Source of the DNA: JALHST01 sp963798435
GTDB taxonomy: Bacteria; Bacteroidota; Bacteroidia; Flavobacteriales; Flavobacteriaceae
Length of the DNA stretch: 64,000 bases
Assembly (NCBI GenBank): GCA_963798435.1
Contig: CAWCTF010000004.1
Location: forward strand, 930,001 to 994,000
Reading direction: 5' to 3'
A model generated the notes under the pieces. That model saw nothing but the letters and a program-made list of their open reading frames with translations, was not told where the DNA came from and did no database searches. Position 1 is the stretch's first letter. Every line of letters begins with the position of its first letter. A program made the position numbers and the translations under genes. Below are positions 36,597 through 44,859 of the stretch, one piece after another.

Positions 36597-37106
36597 TTAA
36601 TTGATTTTTGGAGTGATACAATCAAATAATTTTTTTCTAATTCGCTTCATTTTAACTGCGATATGATTTTCTGATAATCCTGTGATTTCTGCAATTTCTC
36701 TATAGGATAAATCATCTAAATAAAGTACAATAAGCGAAGTGTCCGTTTCATTTAAAGTTGAAATACATTCTTTTAAATATTTGAATTTTTCTTGTTCAGA
36801 AGTGTCAATTTCTTTTTCTATTGGTATAAAATGAATAGATTCAAATCGGTCTGTTTTGCTATTGTTTTTATCAAATTTCATTTTTGAACGCAAGCAAACA
36901 TTAATAGTAATCTTGTATACCCAAGTATCAATAGATGATTTACCTTTAAAGTTGTCAAGAGATTTCCAAATTTCAAAAACAACTTCCTGAAAGAGGTCTT
37001 GAGGTTCTAGTGGAGGAACAGCATAAATATTACAAATCCTGTATATTTTATACTTATTCCTTTCAAGAATTTCTTCAAAAAATTTATCATCGTTTTGTTT
37101 CCCCAT
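36597..37106 (-). CDS. ECF-type RNA polymerase sigma factor
   Basis: The 169-residue protein has sigma-70 region 2 (about 15-80, with LEPQDLFQEVVFEIWKSL and the -10-binding helix SSIDTWVYKITINVC) and region 4 (about 110-165, with a helix-turn-helix in LSYREIAEITGLSENHIAVK). There is no region 1.1 or 3, as expected for ECF sigma factors. It is the head of a tight operon with the membrane protein (1-bp gap) and the M23 peptidase. Together they resemble a cell-envelope-responsive module. No promoter it might recognise was identified. Confidence 0.9.
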   Translation of the reverse strand: MGKQNDDKFFEEILERNKYKIYRICNIYAVPPLEPQDLFQEVVFEIWKSLDNFKGKSSIDTWVYKITINVCLRSKMKFDKNNSKTDRFESIHFIPIEKEIDTSEQEKFKYLKECISTLNETDTSLIVLYLDDLSYREIAEITGLSENHIAVKMKRIRKKLFDCITPKIN

Positions 37107-37161
37107 TGATTTAGATGTTACAGAATATCAATACTATCATTCGATTATACCTTTTCGCTTT

Positions 37162-37356
37162 TTACCTTTTTAAATTGTTTTTAGATGAACTTATAAGTAA
37201 AAATTCAATAAAGAAACCGCAGATAAGTATAAGGCTAATTTCTTTATACGATTCACCCAATACTTGGTAGCAAGAGATTAGTAGAATAGCCCAAACAATG
37301 CTACTGATTATTTGAATTCTTGTTAGAATTTGAATTAATTTTTTTGTGTTTTCCAT
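37162..37356 (-). CDS. Small two-helix membrane protein
   Basis: The 64-residue protein has two hydrophobic helices (about 12-30 and 39-56) and charged ends. No family is recognised. It lies 55 bp upstream of the sigma-factor gene on the same strand and may be the first gene of that operon. Confidence 0.55.
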   Translation of the reverse strand: MENTKKLIQILTRIQIISSIVWAILLISCYQVLGESYKEISLILICGFFIEFLLISSSKNNLKR

Positions 37357-37471
37357 TTTCTTAAAATTTAAATTATTGATTTTTAATGTCTCTATTATAG
37401 TTAGTGACAGGTTTTAAGAAAATATGACAGAAAATAGTAATTTTTTATATTGGAGAGTTTTTTCAATTTAC

Positions 37472-37600
37472 TGCCAACGTTTTGTGTATGGACAGTTGCA
37501 TGGGTAAGCACCTAATTGAGCAAATAAATCACAGATAGAAAATTCCTGCAGAATTTTCGCTAGTCGGCAGTGACATAGCAATTAATTATACTCGTTAACA
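37472..37600. repeat. attC-like imperfect inverted repeat (129 bp)
   Basis: Outer ends are TGCCAACG (37472) and CGTTAACA (to 37600); inner segments GTTGC (37515-37519) and GCAAT (37578-37582) pair as well. The centre holds GAAAATTCCTGCAGAATTTTC (37538-37558), itself a strong hairpin. It lies between two minus-strand modules and shares architecture with the elements at 30159 and 32692. Confidence 0.55.
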
Positions 37601-37608
37601 GCCTTTCG

Positions 37609-38391
37609 CTATTTTTTCTTCAAATAATCCTCAATTTCTTGCTTCACTTCTTCACCTGACTTTATGGTCATGTCTGAAATAGTTATTAAGGCTGGAATAA
37701 TTATTAAACTACGCCGTAATGCTGACAGCATTGGTGGATTATTTGTTATAAATTTATTGAAATCTATTTTGAACTTTTCAATTTCAATTTGCGTTTCAGC
37801 ATCAGGTTTCCAGTCAGCACTTTGCCATAGATTAATATATTCAATATATTCTAGATTTGAACCTTCCTTAAACATTTCGATTTCCATTTCTTCTAGAAAT
37901 TCATTTAATCTTTTTTCAGTATCGCTGTAGCCATTATTGATTTCATCATAGGCCTTAATTTTTTCCCTTGCCTCGAAAAATTCATTGGATTCATATAAAT
38001 TGCTCGGAAATATCCTTTCAAACCCACTATTATTTCTATGGTAATACTGCCAATCGAAGATTCTTAAATTCGATAATATTTCAATAGAAGTAAGTGTTTT
38101 ATTTTCCTTTACCGTATTCAAGATCAACTTAATTTGGTTCTCGACAATCTCCCTTCTCTCTTTTATCACTAATAAATCCGCTTTATCTTTCTTTATATCC
38201 TCAAGTACATAATGCAGGTCACTCTCGAAAGTTTCCCTTTCAATTCTTTCGGTATTTTTATTATTGATATATAGGGCAAATAAAATACCAATGATTACAA
38301 AAAGTATCTCACCAAAGGCATACAGCAAATATTTACTGAACTGGTTTTCTGAAAGTAAATTTTGCCTAATTTTTCTAAGGAATTTCATCAT
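37609..38391 (-). CDS. DUF6090-family membrane-anchored protein
   Basis: The 260-residue protein starts at 38391 or the adjacent ATG at 38388, because MMKFLRKIRQNLLSENQFSKYL is the typical N-terminus of this Bacteroidota family. A single membrane helix (YAFGEILFVIIGILFALYIN) is followed by a large alpha-helical extracytoplasmic domain (about 55-245) and a weak second hydrophobic segment near the C-terminus. Function is unknown. The family is often multi-copy in flavobacterial genomes, frequently in accessory regions as here. Confidence 0.82.
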   Translation of the reverse strand: MMKFLRKIRQNLLSENQFSKYLLYAFGEILFVIIGILFALYINNKNTERIERETFESDLHYVLEDIKKDKADLLVIKERREIVENQIKLILNTVKENKTLTSIEILSNLRIFDWQYYHRNNSGFERIFPSNLYESNEFFEAREKIKAYDEINNGYSDTEKRLNEFLEEMEIEMFKEGSNLEYIEYINLWQSADWKPDAETQIEIEKFKIDFNKFITNNPPMLSALRRSLIIIPALITISDMTIKSGEEVKQEIEDYLKKK

Positions 38392-38455
38392 GTGGTTATT
38401 GGTTGGTCTCAATGTTCGATAAGACACATAGTTTACACAGTTAAAGTCACATGCT

Positions 38456-39053
38456 TTACACTAGATTTTGACTTAGTCTAATTGATACTTGTTTGTCCCT
38501 TATGTTCTTTTCGTTAAAGAAACCTAAAAATACGTTTCTATAAAATACCCTCCAAATCCCGTTGCCCATTTCCTGGATCCCTACATGTTTTCCGATTAAT
38601 GCCGCTGTTACATATACCCAATAATAGGATTTCCATCGTATAGGTCCATTTTTTGTCACCTTAAGGTCTTTATAGTCGGTATCGTAATCAAAGCCGGGTA
38701 TTCTCTCAAGGAACGGTCTAGTAGAAAAGTCATAGATATCCGCAAGTGTTTTCATGTCCAGTGCTTCATGTGGCCTTATGTGGTTATATTCCCTCACGAA
38801 GTGATTTAAAACGACGTTGATGTGCTTTCAGGTCATAGGCAGCGGGTTTGGCACAAGCTGCGTTTAGGTCACGGTGCATGCGTTCATGTCTTCCGTTCTG
38901 TTCGGGATGGGCCGGGTCCGAGAAAACGGGTGTGATCCCCAGTTCAATGAACCAATAGGAGAGGTGTGTAAACCTTTGGATAGTAAAAGGGACTGCCATT
39001 GTGCGTATGTATTTGTTCGCGGATGCCGAATGTTCTAAAACCTGAATTTCCAT
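38456..39053 (-). pseudogene. IS481-like transposase remnant (integrase core, 5'-truncated)
   Basis: Two frames give the C-terminal half of an rve-type transposase: WFIELGITPVFSDPAHPEQN, GRHERMHRDLNAACAKPAA, then REYNHIRPHEALDMKTLADI and a C-terminal extension. The HPEQNGRHERMHR and RPHEAL blocks are typical of IS481-type enzymes. The helix-turn-helix domain and first catalytic aspartates are missing, and at least two frameshifts (near 38795 and 39000) are present. It is a dead element. Confidence 0.8.
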
Positions 39054-39583
39054 CTGATGCCTGTACGGAGATAGCCGATGGGGGCTTTTAACAAATAAAG
39101 TCTAAGCCCGAAGCTTTGAATAGCGTATAATTCGCCCCTGTCGGTTTGGTCACAGTTAATAATTATTGAGAGTATTCGCTCGATATCAAGTTACCAATTA
39201 AAAGTGCTTTATATCATAAAATACTAGCTATGAAAAGTGTGTTTACAAAACTAAGGGAGAATAGCAAGAGGGCAACACGCTTGCGCGGTGTTGCTGAGTT
39301 TAGTGTTTGTGCAATACTTTGTTTTACAATGTCTTAAGAAGAATTTTAGCTTTTTATTGCCATTCCAAAAAAGAGTTTTTGCGGCAAACGCCCCCGGACC
39401 CCCTCTTTTCAACATCATCAAATATGATTTTTAATTAGTTTTTATATGGAAGCTAATCTAAAGGGATTTGGGGGCTCGTAATATGAAGTTTCGTTGTGCC
39501 TGCTCGAATGTTGGTGTCTATGGCGAATTAGCACAAAATATGTTAAAATTTGATACTATTTAATGTGTTTGCAAATTGTTTGC
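39054..39583. other. Non-coding region between the transposase relic and the tRNA locus
   Basis: About 530 bp with no supported gene. It contains an inverted GCAACAC...GGTGTTGC pair (39271-39295) and a C-rich stretch (CGCCCCCGGACCCCC near 39388-39402). It may be debris of a mobile element integrated at the neighbouring tRNA gene, but no integrase frame was recognised. Confidence 0.4.
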
Positions 39584-39619
39584 AAATAAAAAAGCCTCAG
39601 AAGCACAAAAACCTCTGAG
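39584..39619 (-). terminator. Terminator-like hairpin at the far end of the tRNA-Arg repeat array
   Basis: On the minus strand TCTCAGAGG...CTTCTGAGG forms a stem with an A/T-rich loop and runs into TTTTTTATTT. It lies just beyond the last tRNA 3'-end copy (39635) and may be the original terminator of the tRNA gene before the repeats were inserted. Confidence 0.6.
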
Positions 39620-39634
39620 ACCCTTTACATACTG

Positions 39635-40129
39635 GTGATCGCGACAGGAGTACCTTCGGTTTTCCTTTCCTCTCAAAGCTGCAAATAAGAAATCACGGGC
39701 TGCCGCCCTTGTTCTTTATTTTATTCCAAAGTTTCAAACCGTGTTTGACTTTTCCATAAAACAAAGAACCACGCCCTAGGGCGTGGTCTCTTGAGTGTCG
39801 TGATCGCGACAGGAGTACCTTCGGTTTTCCTTTCCTCTCAAAGCTGCAAATAAGAAACCACGGGCTGCCGCCCTTGTTCTTTATTTTATTCCAAAGTTTC
39901 AAACCGTGTTTGACTTTTCCATAAAACAAAGAACCACGCCCTAGGGCGTGGTCTCTTGAGTGTCGTGATCGCGACAGGAGTACCTTCGGTTTTCCTTTCC
40001 TCTCAAAGCTGCAAATAAGAAACCACGGGCTGCCGCCCTTGTTCTTTATTTTATTCCAAAGTTTCAAACCGTGTTTGACTTTTCCATAAAACAAAGAACC
40101 ACGCCCTAGGGCGTGGTCTCTTGAGTGTC
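39635..40129. repeat. Three tandem 165-bp repeats, each starting with the tRNA-Arg 3' end
   Basis: Units run 39635-39799, 39800-39964 and 39965-40129, nearly identical (for example one T/C difference in AAGAAATCACGG). Each begins GTGATCGCGACAGG, the 3' terminal segment of the tRNA-Arg at 40267-40340 read on the plus strand, and ends with a perfect 20-bp palindrome (39768-39787 in unit 1) that on the minus strand resembles a terminator. A fourth tRNA-end copy at 40130 starts unrelated sequence leading to the intact tRNA. The 165-bp length (55 codons) makes a spurious repetitive ORF. Confidence 0.93.
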
Positions 40130-40196
40130 GTGATCGCGACAGGATTGCATATCCTGAAAGCACTCCGTGCTGAAAATCAACAAAAGATAACTCCGC

Positions 40197-40238
40197 GCAC
40201 CAAAAAACAAAAGCAAGCTATGTTTTTTTAGCTTGCTG
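40197..40238 (-). terminator. Terminator of the tRNA-Arg gene
   Basis: On the minus strand AGCAAGCTA pairs with TAGCTTGCT around an A-rich loop and is followed by TTTGTTTTTTGG. It starts about 29 bp after the tRNA 3' end. Confidence 0.75.
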
Positions 40239-40266
40239 CGTTTTCAACTTTTTGTTGATTTATTCG

Positions 40267-40340
40267 TGATCGCGACAGGATTCGAACCTGTGACCGTCTG
40301 CTTAGAAGGCAGATGCTCTATCCAGCTGAGCTACGCGACC
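40267..40340 (-). tRNA. tRNA-Arg (anticodon UCU)
   Basis: The 74-nt minus-strand sequence folds as a complete cloverleaf. The acceptor stem GGTCGCG pairs with CGCGATC (one G-U) plus discriminator A. The D-arm is GCTC...GAGC, the anticodon arm TCTGC-CTTCTAA-GCAGA gives anticodon TCT, and the T-arm ACAGG-TTCGAAT-CCTGT is intact. CCA is not encoded, as is common in Bacteroidota. Its 3' end is duplicated four times downstream, marking it as an integration or recombination hotspot. Confidence 0.97.
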
Positions 40341-40829
40341 TTATTTTTATTATTCAATATTCGATTCACGGCCCAATTCCCGAACCTGTGACCGTCCCGC
40401 CGAAAGGCGGGGTGCTCTATCCAGACCCTGTTCCGAATTTACTTCGGAATGAGCCCTGCCTGTCATGCCTTCGGCAGGTCAACCGGCAGGCAGGTACGCG
40501 ACCTTATTTTTATTATTCAATATTCGATTCACGGCCCAATTCCCGAACCTGTGACCGTCCCGCCGAAAGGCGGGGTGCTCTATCCAGACCCTGTTCCGAA
40601 TTTACTTCGGAATGAGCCCTGCCTGTCATGCCTTCGGCAGGTCAACCGGCAGGCAGGTACGCGACCTTAATTTTATTATTCAATATTCGATTCACGGCCC
40701 AATTCCCGAACCTGTGACCGTCCCGCCGAAAGGCGGGGTGCTCTATCCAGACCCTGTTCCGAATTTACTTCGAAATGAGCCCTGCCTGCCATGCCTTCGG
40801 CAGGTCAACCGGCAGGCAGGTACGCGACC
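40341..40829 (-). repeat. Three exact-period 163-bp tRNA-Arg-derived repeats carrying palindromic inserts
   Basis: Units begin at 40341, 40504 and 40667 (period exactly 163, almost identical). Each keeps the 5' end GGTCGCGTA, the D-arm half CTGGATAGAGC and the T-arm half ACGGTCACAGGTTCG of tRNA-Arg. The D-arm is split by a CCTGCC...GGCAGG palindrome (unit 1: 40455-40494) and a TTCCGAATTTACTTCGGAA hairpin, and the anticodon stem is replaced by CCCGCCTTTCGGCGGG. The 3' acceptor strand is lost, so none can be a working tRNA. Confidence 0.9.
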
Positions 40830-40911
40830 TATTTTATTTATACAATCCTCGGCACACCCCGAACCTGTGATCGTCCCGCTGTAAGGCGGGGTGCACTATA
40901 CAGGTCCTGTT
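40830..40911 (-). repeat. Fourth, diverged tRNA-Arg-derived remnant
   Basis: The sequence CCGAACCTGTGATCGTCCCGC...GCGGGGTGCACTATACAGG aligns with the first half of the 163-bp units, with several substitutions and without the D-arm inserts. It is probably the oldest copy of the array. Confidence 0.7.
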
Positions 40912-41081
40912 CACAATCTCCCTTTAAAAGTACCATGTCTGCGTAAGACAGGAATGCAATCCATGAAAAATCGGATTTTTCAAATGTGCGGCGAAGTTAC
41001 TAAAAAATATAGATTCCCAAAGTTCCTTGGCAATCAAATAAGGGTATTATTTTTTCTCTACAGCCATTTAAAAACTATACA

Positions 41082-43268
41082 TCAAGAGGGCATCAAGATT
41101 TCCAAAATTTGGATGGCGGTTTCCGCGATTTTGGTTCCTGGACCAAAAATGGCTACTGCACCTGCATCAAAAAGGAATTGATAATCCTGTTTTGGGACTA
41201 CGCCGCCAACAATGACCATAATGTCCTCCCTGTCGTATTTTTTAAGTTCCTCCAATACTTTGGGCACCAAAGTCTTATGACCACCCGCCAAGGAAGAAAT
41301 TCCTAATATATGAACGTCATTTTCAATGGCTTGTTTGGCAACTTCCGATGGGGTCTGAAACAAAGGTCCGATATCAACATCAAAGCCTAGATCTGCATAC
41401 CCGGTCGCCACCACCTTGGCTCCACGGTCGTGCCCGTCCTGCCCCATCTTTGCGATCATAATTCGGGGTCTACGACCCTCTTGCTCAGCGAATCGATCGG
41501 TCAATTCACGGGCCTTTTTGAAACTATCGTCGTCTTTAATCTCTTTAGCGTACACGCCTGAAACTGATTGTATATTTGCGGTATGCCGGCCAAAAACCGA
41601 TTCAAGGGTAGCACTTATTTCACCCAAACTTGCTCTGGCCCTTGCCGCTTCTACAGCTAAAGCTAGTAAATTTTTGGTAGGTTCGGACGCATTTTCATTT
41701 GATGCCATTTTTTTCCTGGCCGCCACTTCAAGATTTTTTAAGGTACTTTGAACAACACCCTCATCACGATGATGTCGCACCCTTATAAGTCGCTCGATTT
41801 GTTGTCTTCGCACAGCATCATTATCGACTTCCAATATATGTAAGGCATCTTCTTCCTCCAAGGGATACTTGTTGACCCCGATAATAATATCCTGTCCACT
41901 GTCGATACGGGCCTGCTTTTTGGCCGCGGCCTCTTCTATGCGCATTTTGGGTATTCCGGCTTCGATGGCCCTGGTCATGCCGCCCAAGGCCTCTATTTCC
42001 TCAATAAGCGTCCATGCCTTTTTGGCTAGATCATGAGTAAGGCTTTCAACATAAAAACTGCCCCCCCAAGGATCGACCGTCTTTATAATCTTGGTTTCCG
42101 TTTGAAGAAATAATTGCGTATTCCTGGCAATCCGGGCAGAGAAATCGGTCGGGAGGGCAATGGCTTCGTCCAAAGCATTCGTATGAAGGCTTTGGGTACC
42201 CCCAAAAACGGCAGACGCCGCTTCGATTAATGTTCTGGCAACATTATTGAAGGGATCTTGTTCGGTAAGGCTCCAACCACTGGTCTGACAATGCGCCCTT
42301 AGTATCAATGATTTTTCATTTTTTGGATGAAATTGTTTTACCAATTTTGCCCAGATCATTCTACCCGCCCGAAGTTTGGCGATTTCCATAAAATGGTTCA
42401 TGCCGATTCCCCAAAAGAACGATAAACGCGGGGCGAAACTGTCAATATCCATCCCGGCCCTAATCCCCGTACGTATATATTCCAAGCCGTCGGCCAACGT
42501 GTAGGCCAATTCGATATCGGCGGTTGCGCCTGCTTCGTGCATATGGTAGCCTGAAATACTGATGCTATTGAATTTCGGCATGTATTTACTGGCATACTGG
42601 AAAATATCGGAAACAAGCTGCATCGAGGGCTTTGGGGGATAGATATAAGTATTTCGGACCATGAATTCTTTGAGGATGTCATTCTGTATGGTACCCGAAA
42701 GTTGTTCAAGTGATACACCTTGTTCTTGGGCAGCAACAATATAAAAAGCCATTATAGGAAGGACGGCACCATTCATCGTCATAGAAACCGACATTTTATC
42801 CAAAGGAATGCCATCGAACAGAATTTTCATGTCTTCGACCGTATCAATGGCAACACCTGCTTTTCCTACGTCCCCCAAAACGCGCTCATGGTCGCTATCA
42901 TAACCCCGATGGGTGGCAAGGTCAAATGCTACCGATAGGCCTTTCTGTCCGCCCGCCAAATTTCGTCTATAAAAAGCATTGCTTTCTTCGGCCGTAGAAA
43001 ACCCCGCATATTGACGTATGGTCCAAGGGCGCGTCCCATACATAGTGGCATACGGTCCCCGCAGAAATGGTGGAAACCCCGCTGCGAAATCGAGATGCTC
43101 CATGTCTGCAATATCCTCATGGGTGTAGGTGCTTTTTAACAGGATGCCTTCAGGAGTGGAAAAAGGATGGCCCGTTGAAATTGTATTCCGACTAGTTTCT
43201 TCGGCATTGGTTTCCGAACGTAGTTTGGCGCTATAAAGCTTTAGGTGTTGCACATCTTTCCTACTCAT
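41082..43268 (-). CDS. Methylmalonyl-CoA mutase, large (B12-binding) subunit
   Basis: The 728-residue enzyme interconverts methylmalonyl-CoA and succinyl-CoA using adenosylcobalamin. The start at 43268 (MSRKDVQHLKLYS) was chosen over the longer frame because it overlaps the small-subunit stop as ATGAGTAG, a coupled arrangement. The catalytic TIM barrel (about 50-530) has the substrate segment YATMYGTRPWTIRQYAGFS, LATHRGYDSDH and SISGYHMHEAGA. The C-terminal cobalamin domain shows the base-off DxHxxG motif in GQDGHDRGAKVV plus SSLAGGH and VGGVVP. It functions in propionate or branched-chain amino acid catabolism. Confidence 0.97.
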   Translation of the reverse strand: MSRKDVQHLKLYSAKLRSETNAEETSRNTISTGHPFSTPEGILLKSTYTHEDIADMEHLDFAAGFPPFLRGPYATMYGTRPWTIRQYAGFSTAEESNAFYRRNLAGGQKGLSVAFDLATHRGYDSDHERVLGDVGKAGVAIDTVEDMKILFDGIPLDKMSVSMTMNGAVLPIMAFYIVAAQEQGVSLEQLSGTIQNDILKEFMVRNTYIYPPKPSMQLVSDIFQYASKYMPKFNSISISGYHMHEAGATADIELAYTLADGLEYIRTGIRAGMDIDSFAPRLSFFWGIGMNHFMEIAKLRAGRMIWAKLVKQFHPKNEKSLILRAHCQTSGWSLTEQDPFNNVARTLIEAASAVFGGTQSLHTNALDEAIALPTDFSARIARNTQLFLQTETKIIKTVDPWGGSFYVESLTHDLAKKAWTLIEEIEALGGMTRAIEAGIPKMRIEEAAAKKQARIDSGQDIIIGVNKYPLEEEDALHILEVDNDAVRRQQIERLIRVRHHRDEGVVQSTLKNLEVAARKKMASNENASEPTKNLLALAVEAARARASLGEISATLESVFGRHTANIQSVSGVYAKEIKDDDSFKKARELTDRFAEQEGRRPRIMIAKMGQDGHDRGAKVVATGYADLGFDVDIGPLFQTPSEVAKQAIENDVHILGISSLAGGHKTLVPKVLEELKKYDREDIMVIVGGVVPKQDYQFLFDAGAVAIFGPGTKIAETAIQILEILMPS

Positions 43269-44640
43269 ACGACAATCGCTTTTGTTCGATGGCCTCCGCC
43301 AGACGTTTTTCCAAAATAGGTTCAATCACCGTTTTGCGTTTGTTTGATTTAAGAAATGGGTTGCGTTCTAATTGGCCCTTCATGCTATCGCTTTTATCCT
43401 GATAGGCATTCGTGCCAATTAAAATCTCTTCTTTCGAATCGAACCTTCCCTGTTCCTTCAATGCGCTTTCCTTTATTTTTCTTTGGAGGGTCGTATTTTT
43501 AAGTTGCACCAAAAAACCACCGCCGATCTCGATTGACTTAAATAATTCCATTGATTTTTCGGCCAGTTGGCGTGTGATTTCCTCAATGTAATAACTACCA
43601 TCGGGTGCATTGTTGACTTGATCCAAGTGACACTCATGTTTTAGGAGCGATAATTGATTCCTGGCAATGCGTTCCCCAAATTCATTTTCGGTATGGTAAA
43701 TAGCATCGTAGGGCAAATTACAAACGGTATCGGCTCCTCCTAGAATTCCAGCCATGCATTCGGTCGTCGTTCGCAACATATTAGTGTTGTAGTCGTAGAG
43801 GGTTTTATTTCTTTTAGTGGGCACGACGACAATATGACAGTTTGCATTAATGCCATATTCAGTGGCCAGCGATTTCCATAACCAGCGCAATGCCCTGATT
43901 TTCGCAATCTCAAAGAAATAATTTGTGCCGACCGAAACCTTGAATACGAGCCCTTGGAAGGTGTGTTGCACATCCTGGTTGAGATATTCATTGGCATGAG
44001 CTAGGGAATAGGCCAATTGTTGCACCATCGTGGCACCCGCATTTTGATACAATGAACCATCGACTGCCAATAGTGTGTTCCCATCCCTATTAATGCCGTG
44101 CCCTGAAATCAGTTCTAAAAGCCGTTGGTCTTTCTCTTGTTGATAAAACCAATTTCCGGTCCGGGCTAGATTTCCAAGAATATCGATGTTTAAATGGGTT
44201 TTCACTTCAAGCGCGTGGGTGTAATCAAGTAGTTCCCTTGCATATGCCACAGAGAGGAATTGGAGATTGAAATGAATCGAACCTGGCATCTCTTTTATTC
44301 CCGATAAAATTTTTTCTATAGAAATGTCGTCCGATGGAATCGTAAAGACTAAGCTTTCCGCTCCCCGTTTCAGGGCATCCTGTGCTTTTTTATTTGCGAC
44401 CATTGCTTCGCCCACCACTATTTCCTGACCTATATTCCAATCGGCGGCAACATCAAATTGTTCGACGGGCCTGTCTTTGAGGTCTTCTGAATTATAAAAG
44501 GGTTTCACCTTGATGCCTTCGGGCGATTCCCAAACCAGCATATTATTGTAGTCGGCACCTTTCAGGTCATACTGTATTTTTTGTTTCCAAGCTTTCGAGG
44601 AAACTTCATTAAATTCACCGAACAATTCCATTGCCGCCAT
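43261..44640 (-). CDS. Methylmalonyl-CoA mutase, small subunit
   Basis: The 459-residue protein resembles the catalytic TIM-barrel part of the large subunit but lacks the cobalamin-binding domain, as expected for MutA. Family features include VDGSLYQNAGATMVQQLAYSLAHANEYL, KVSVGTNYFFEIAKIRALRWLW and CNLPYDAIY. It forms the heterodimer with the large subunit encoded downstream (8-bp overlap). The frame is intact, and the upstream 219 bp should hold the operon promoter, although no riboswitch was recognised there. Confidence 0.95.
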   Translation of the reverse strand: MAAMELFGEFNEVSSKAWKQKIQYDLKGADYNNMLVWESPEGIKVKPFYNSEDLKDRPVEQFDVAADWNIGQEIVVGEAMVANKKAQDALKRGAESLVFTIPSDDISIEKILSGIKEMPGSIHFNLQFLSVAYARELLDYTHALEVKTHLNIDILGNLARTGNWFYQQEKDQRLLELISGHGINRDGNTLLAVDGSLYQNAGATMVQQLAYSLAHANEYLNQDVQHTFQGLVFKVSVGTNYFFEIAKIRALRWLWKSLATEYGINANCHIVVVPTKRNKTLYDYNTNMLRTTTECMAGILGGADTVCNLPYDAIYHTENEFGERIARNQLSLLKHECHLDQVNNAPDGSYYIEEITRQLAEKSMELFKSIEIGGGFLVQLKNTTLQRKIKESALKEQGRFDSKEEILIGTNAYQDKSDSMKGQLERNPFLKSNKRKTVIEPILEKRLAEAIEQKRLSYE

Positions 44641-44859
44641 AATTCGTATATCGGTAGTATCTTTTTGGGAAAATTACGATAATACGGCAAAAGGATGAAG
44701 CGATTCGACCCAAATTAAAATGGGATGCCGTTCGCCGGCTAAATTGAACAATCAGCCAGGTTATTAATAGGTCGTCGCCGATGGTACTGGGCGCTTGTAC
44801 CCCTGTTTCAAGAATAAAACTATTGCTCCCTGAAATACTAAAACAAGCACTAACTCGCT

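Noticed and set aside
39693..40163. A 156-codon minus-strand ORF with 55-residue repeats
   Set aside because: It exists only because the 165-bp non-coding repeat is a multiple of three. It runs through the tRNA 3'-end copies and has no start or family signal.
39635..40829. Possible CRISPR array
   Set aside because: The units are long (163 and 165 bp) and identical throughout, without short repeats and unique spacers, and there are no cas genes in the window.
40313..40884. Plus-strand ORFs of 73-100 codons with identical repeats
   Set aside because: They are translations of the tRNA-derived 163-bp units on the opposite strand and have no independent coding evidence.
43269..43325. Longer N-terminus for the mutase large subunit
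   Set aside because: It would lie inside the small-subunit gene. The ATG at 43268 gives the family-typical start and a coupled ATGAGTAG overlap.
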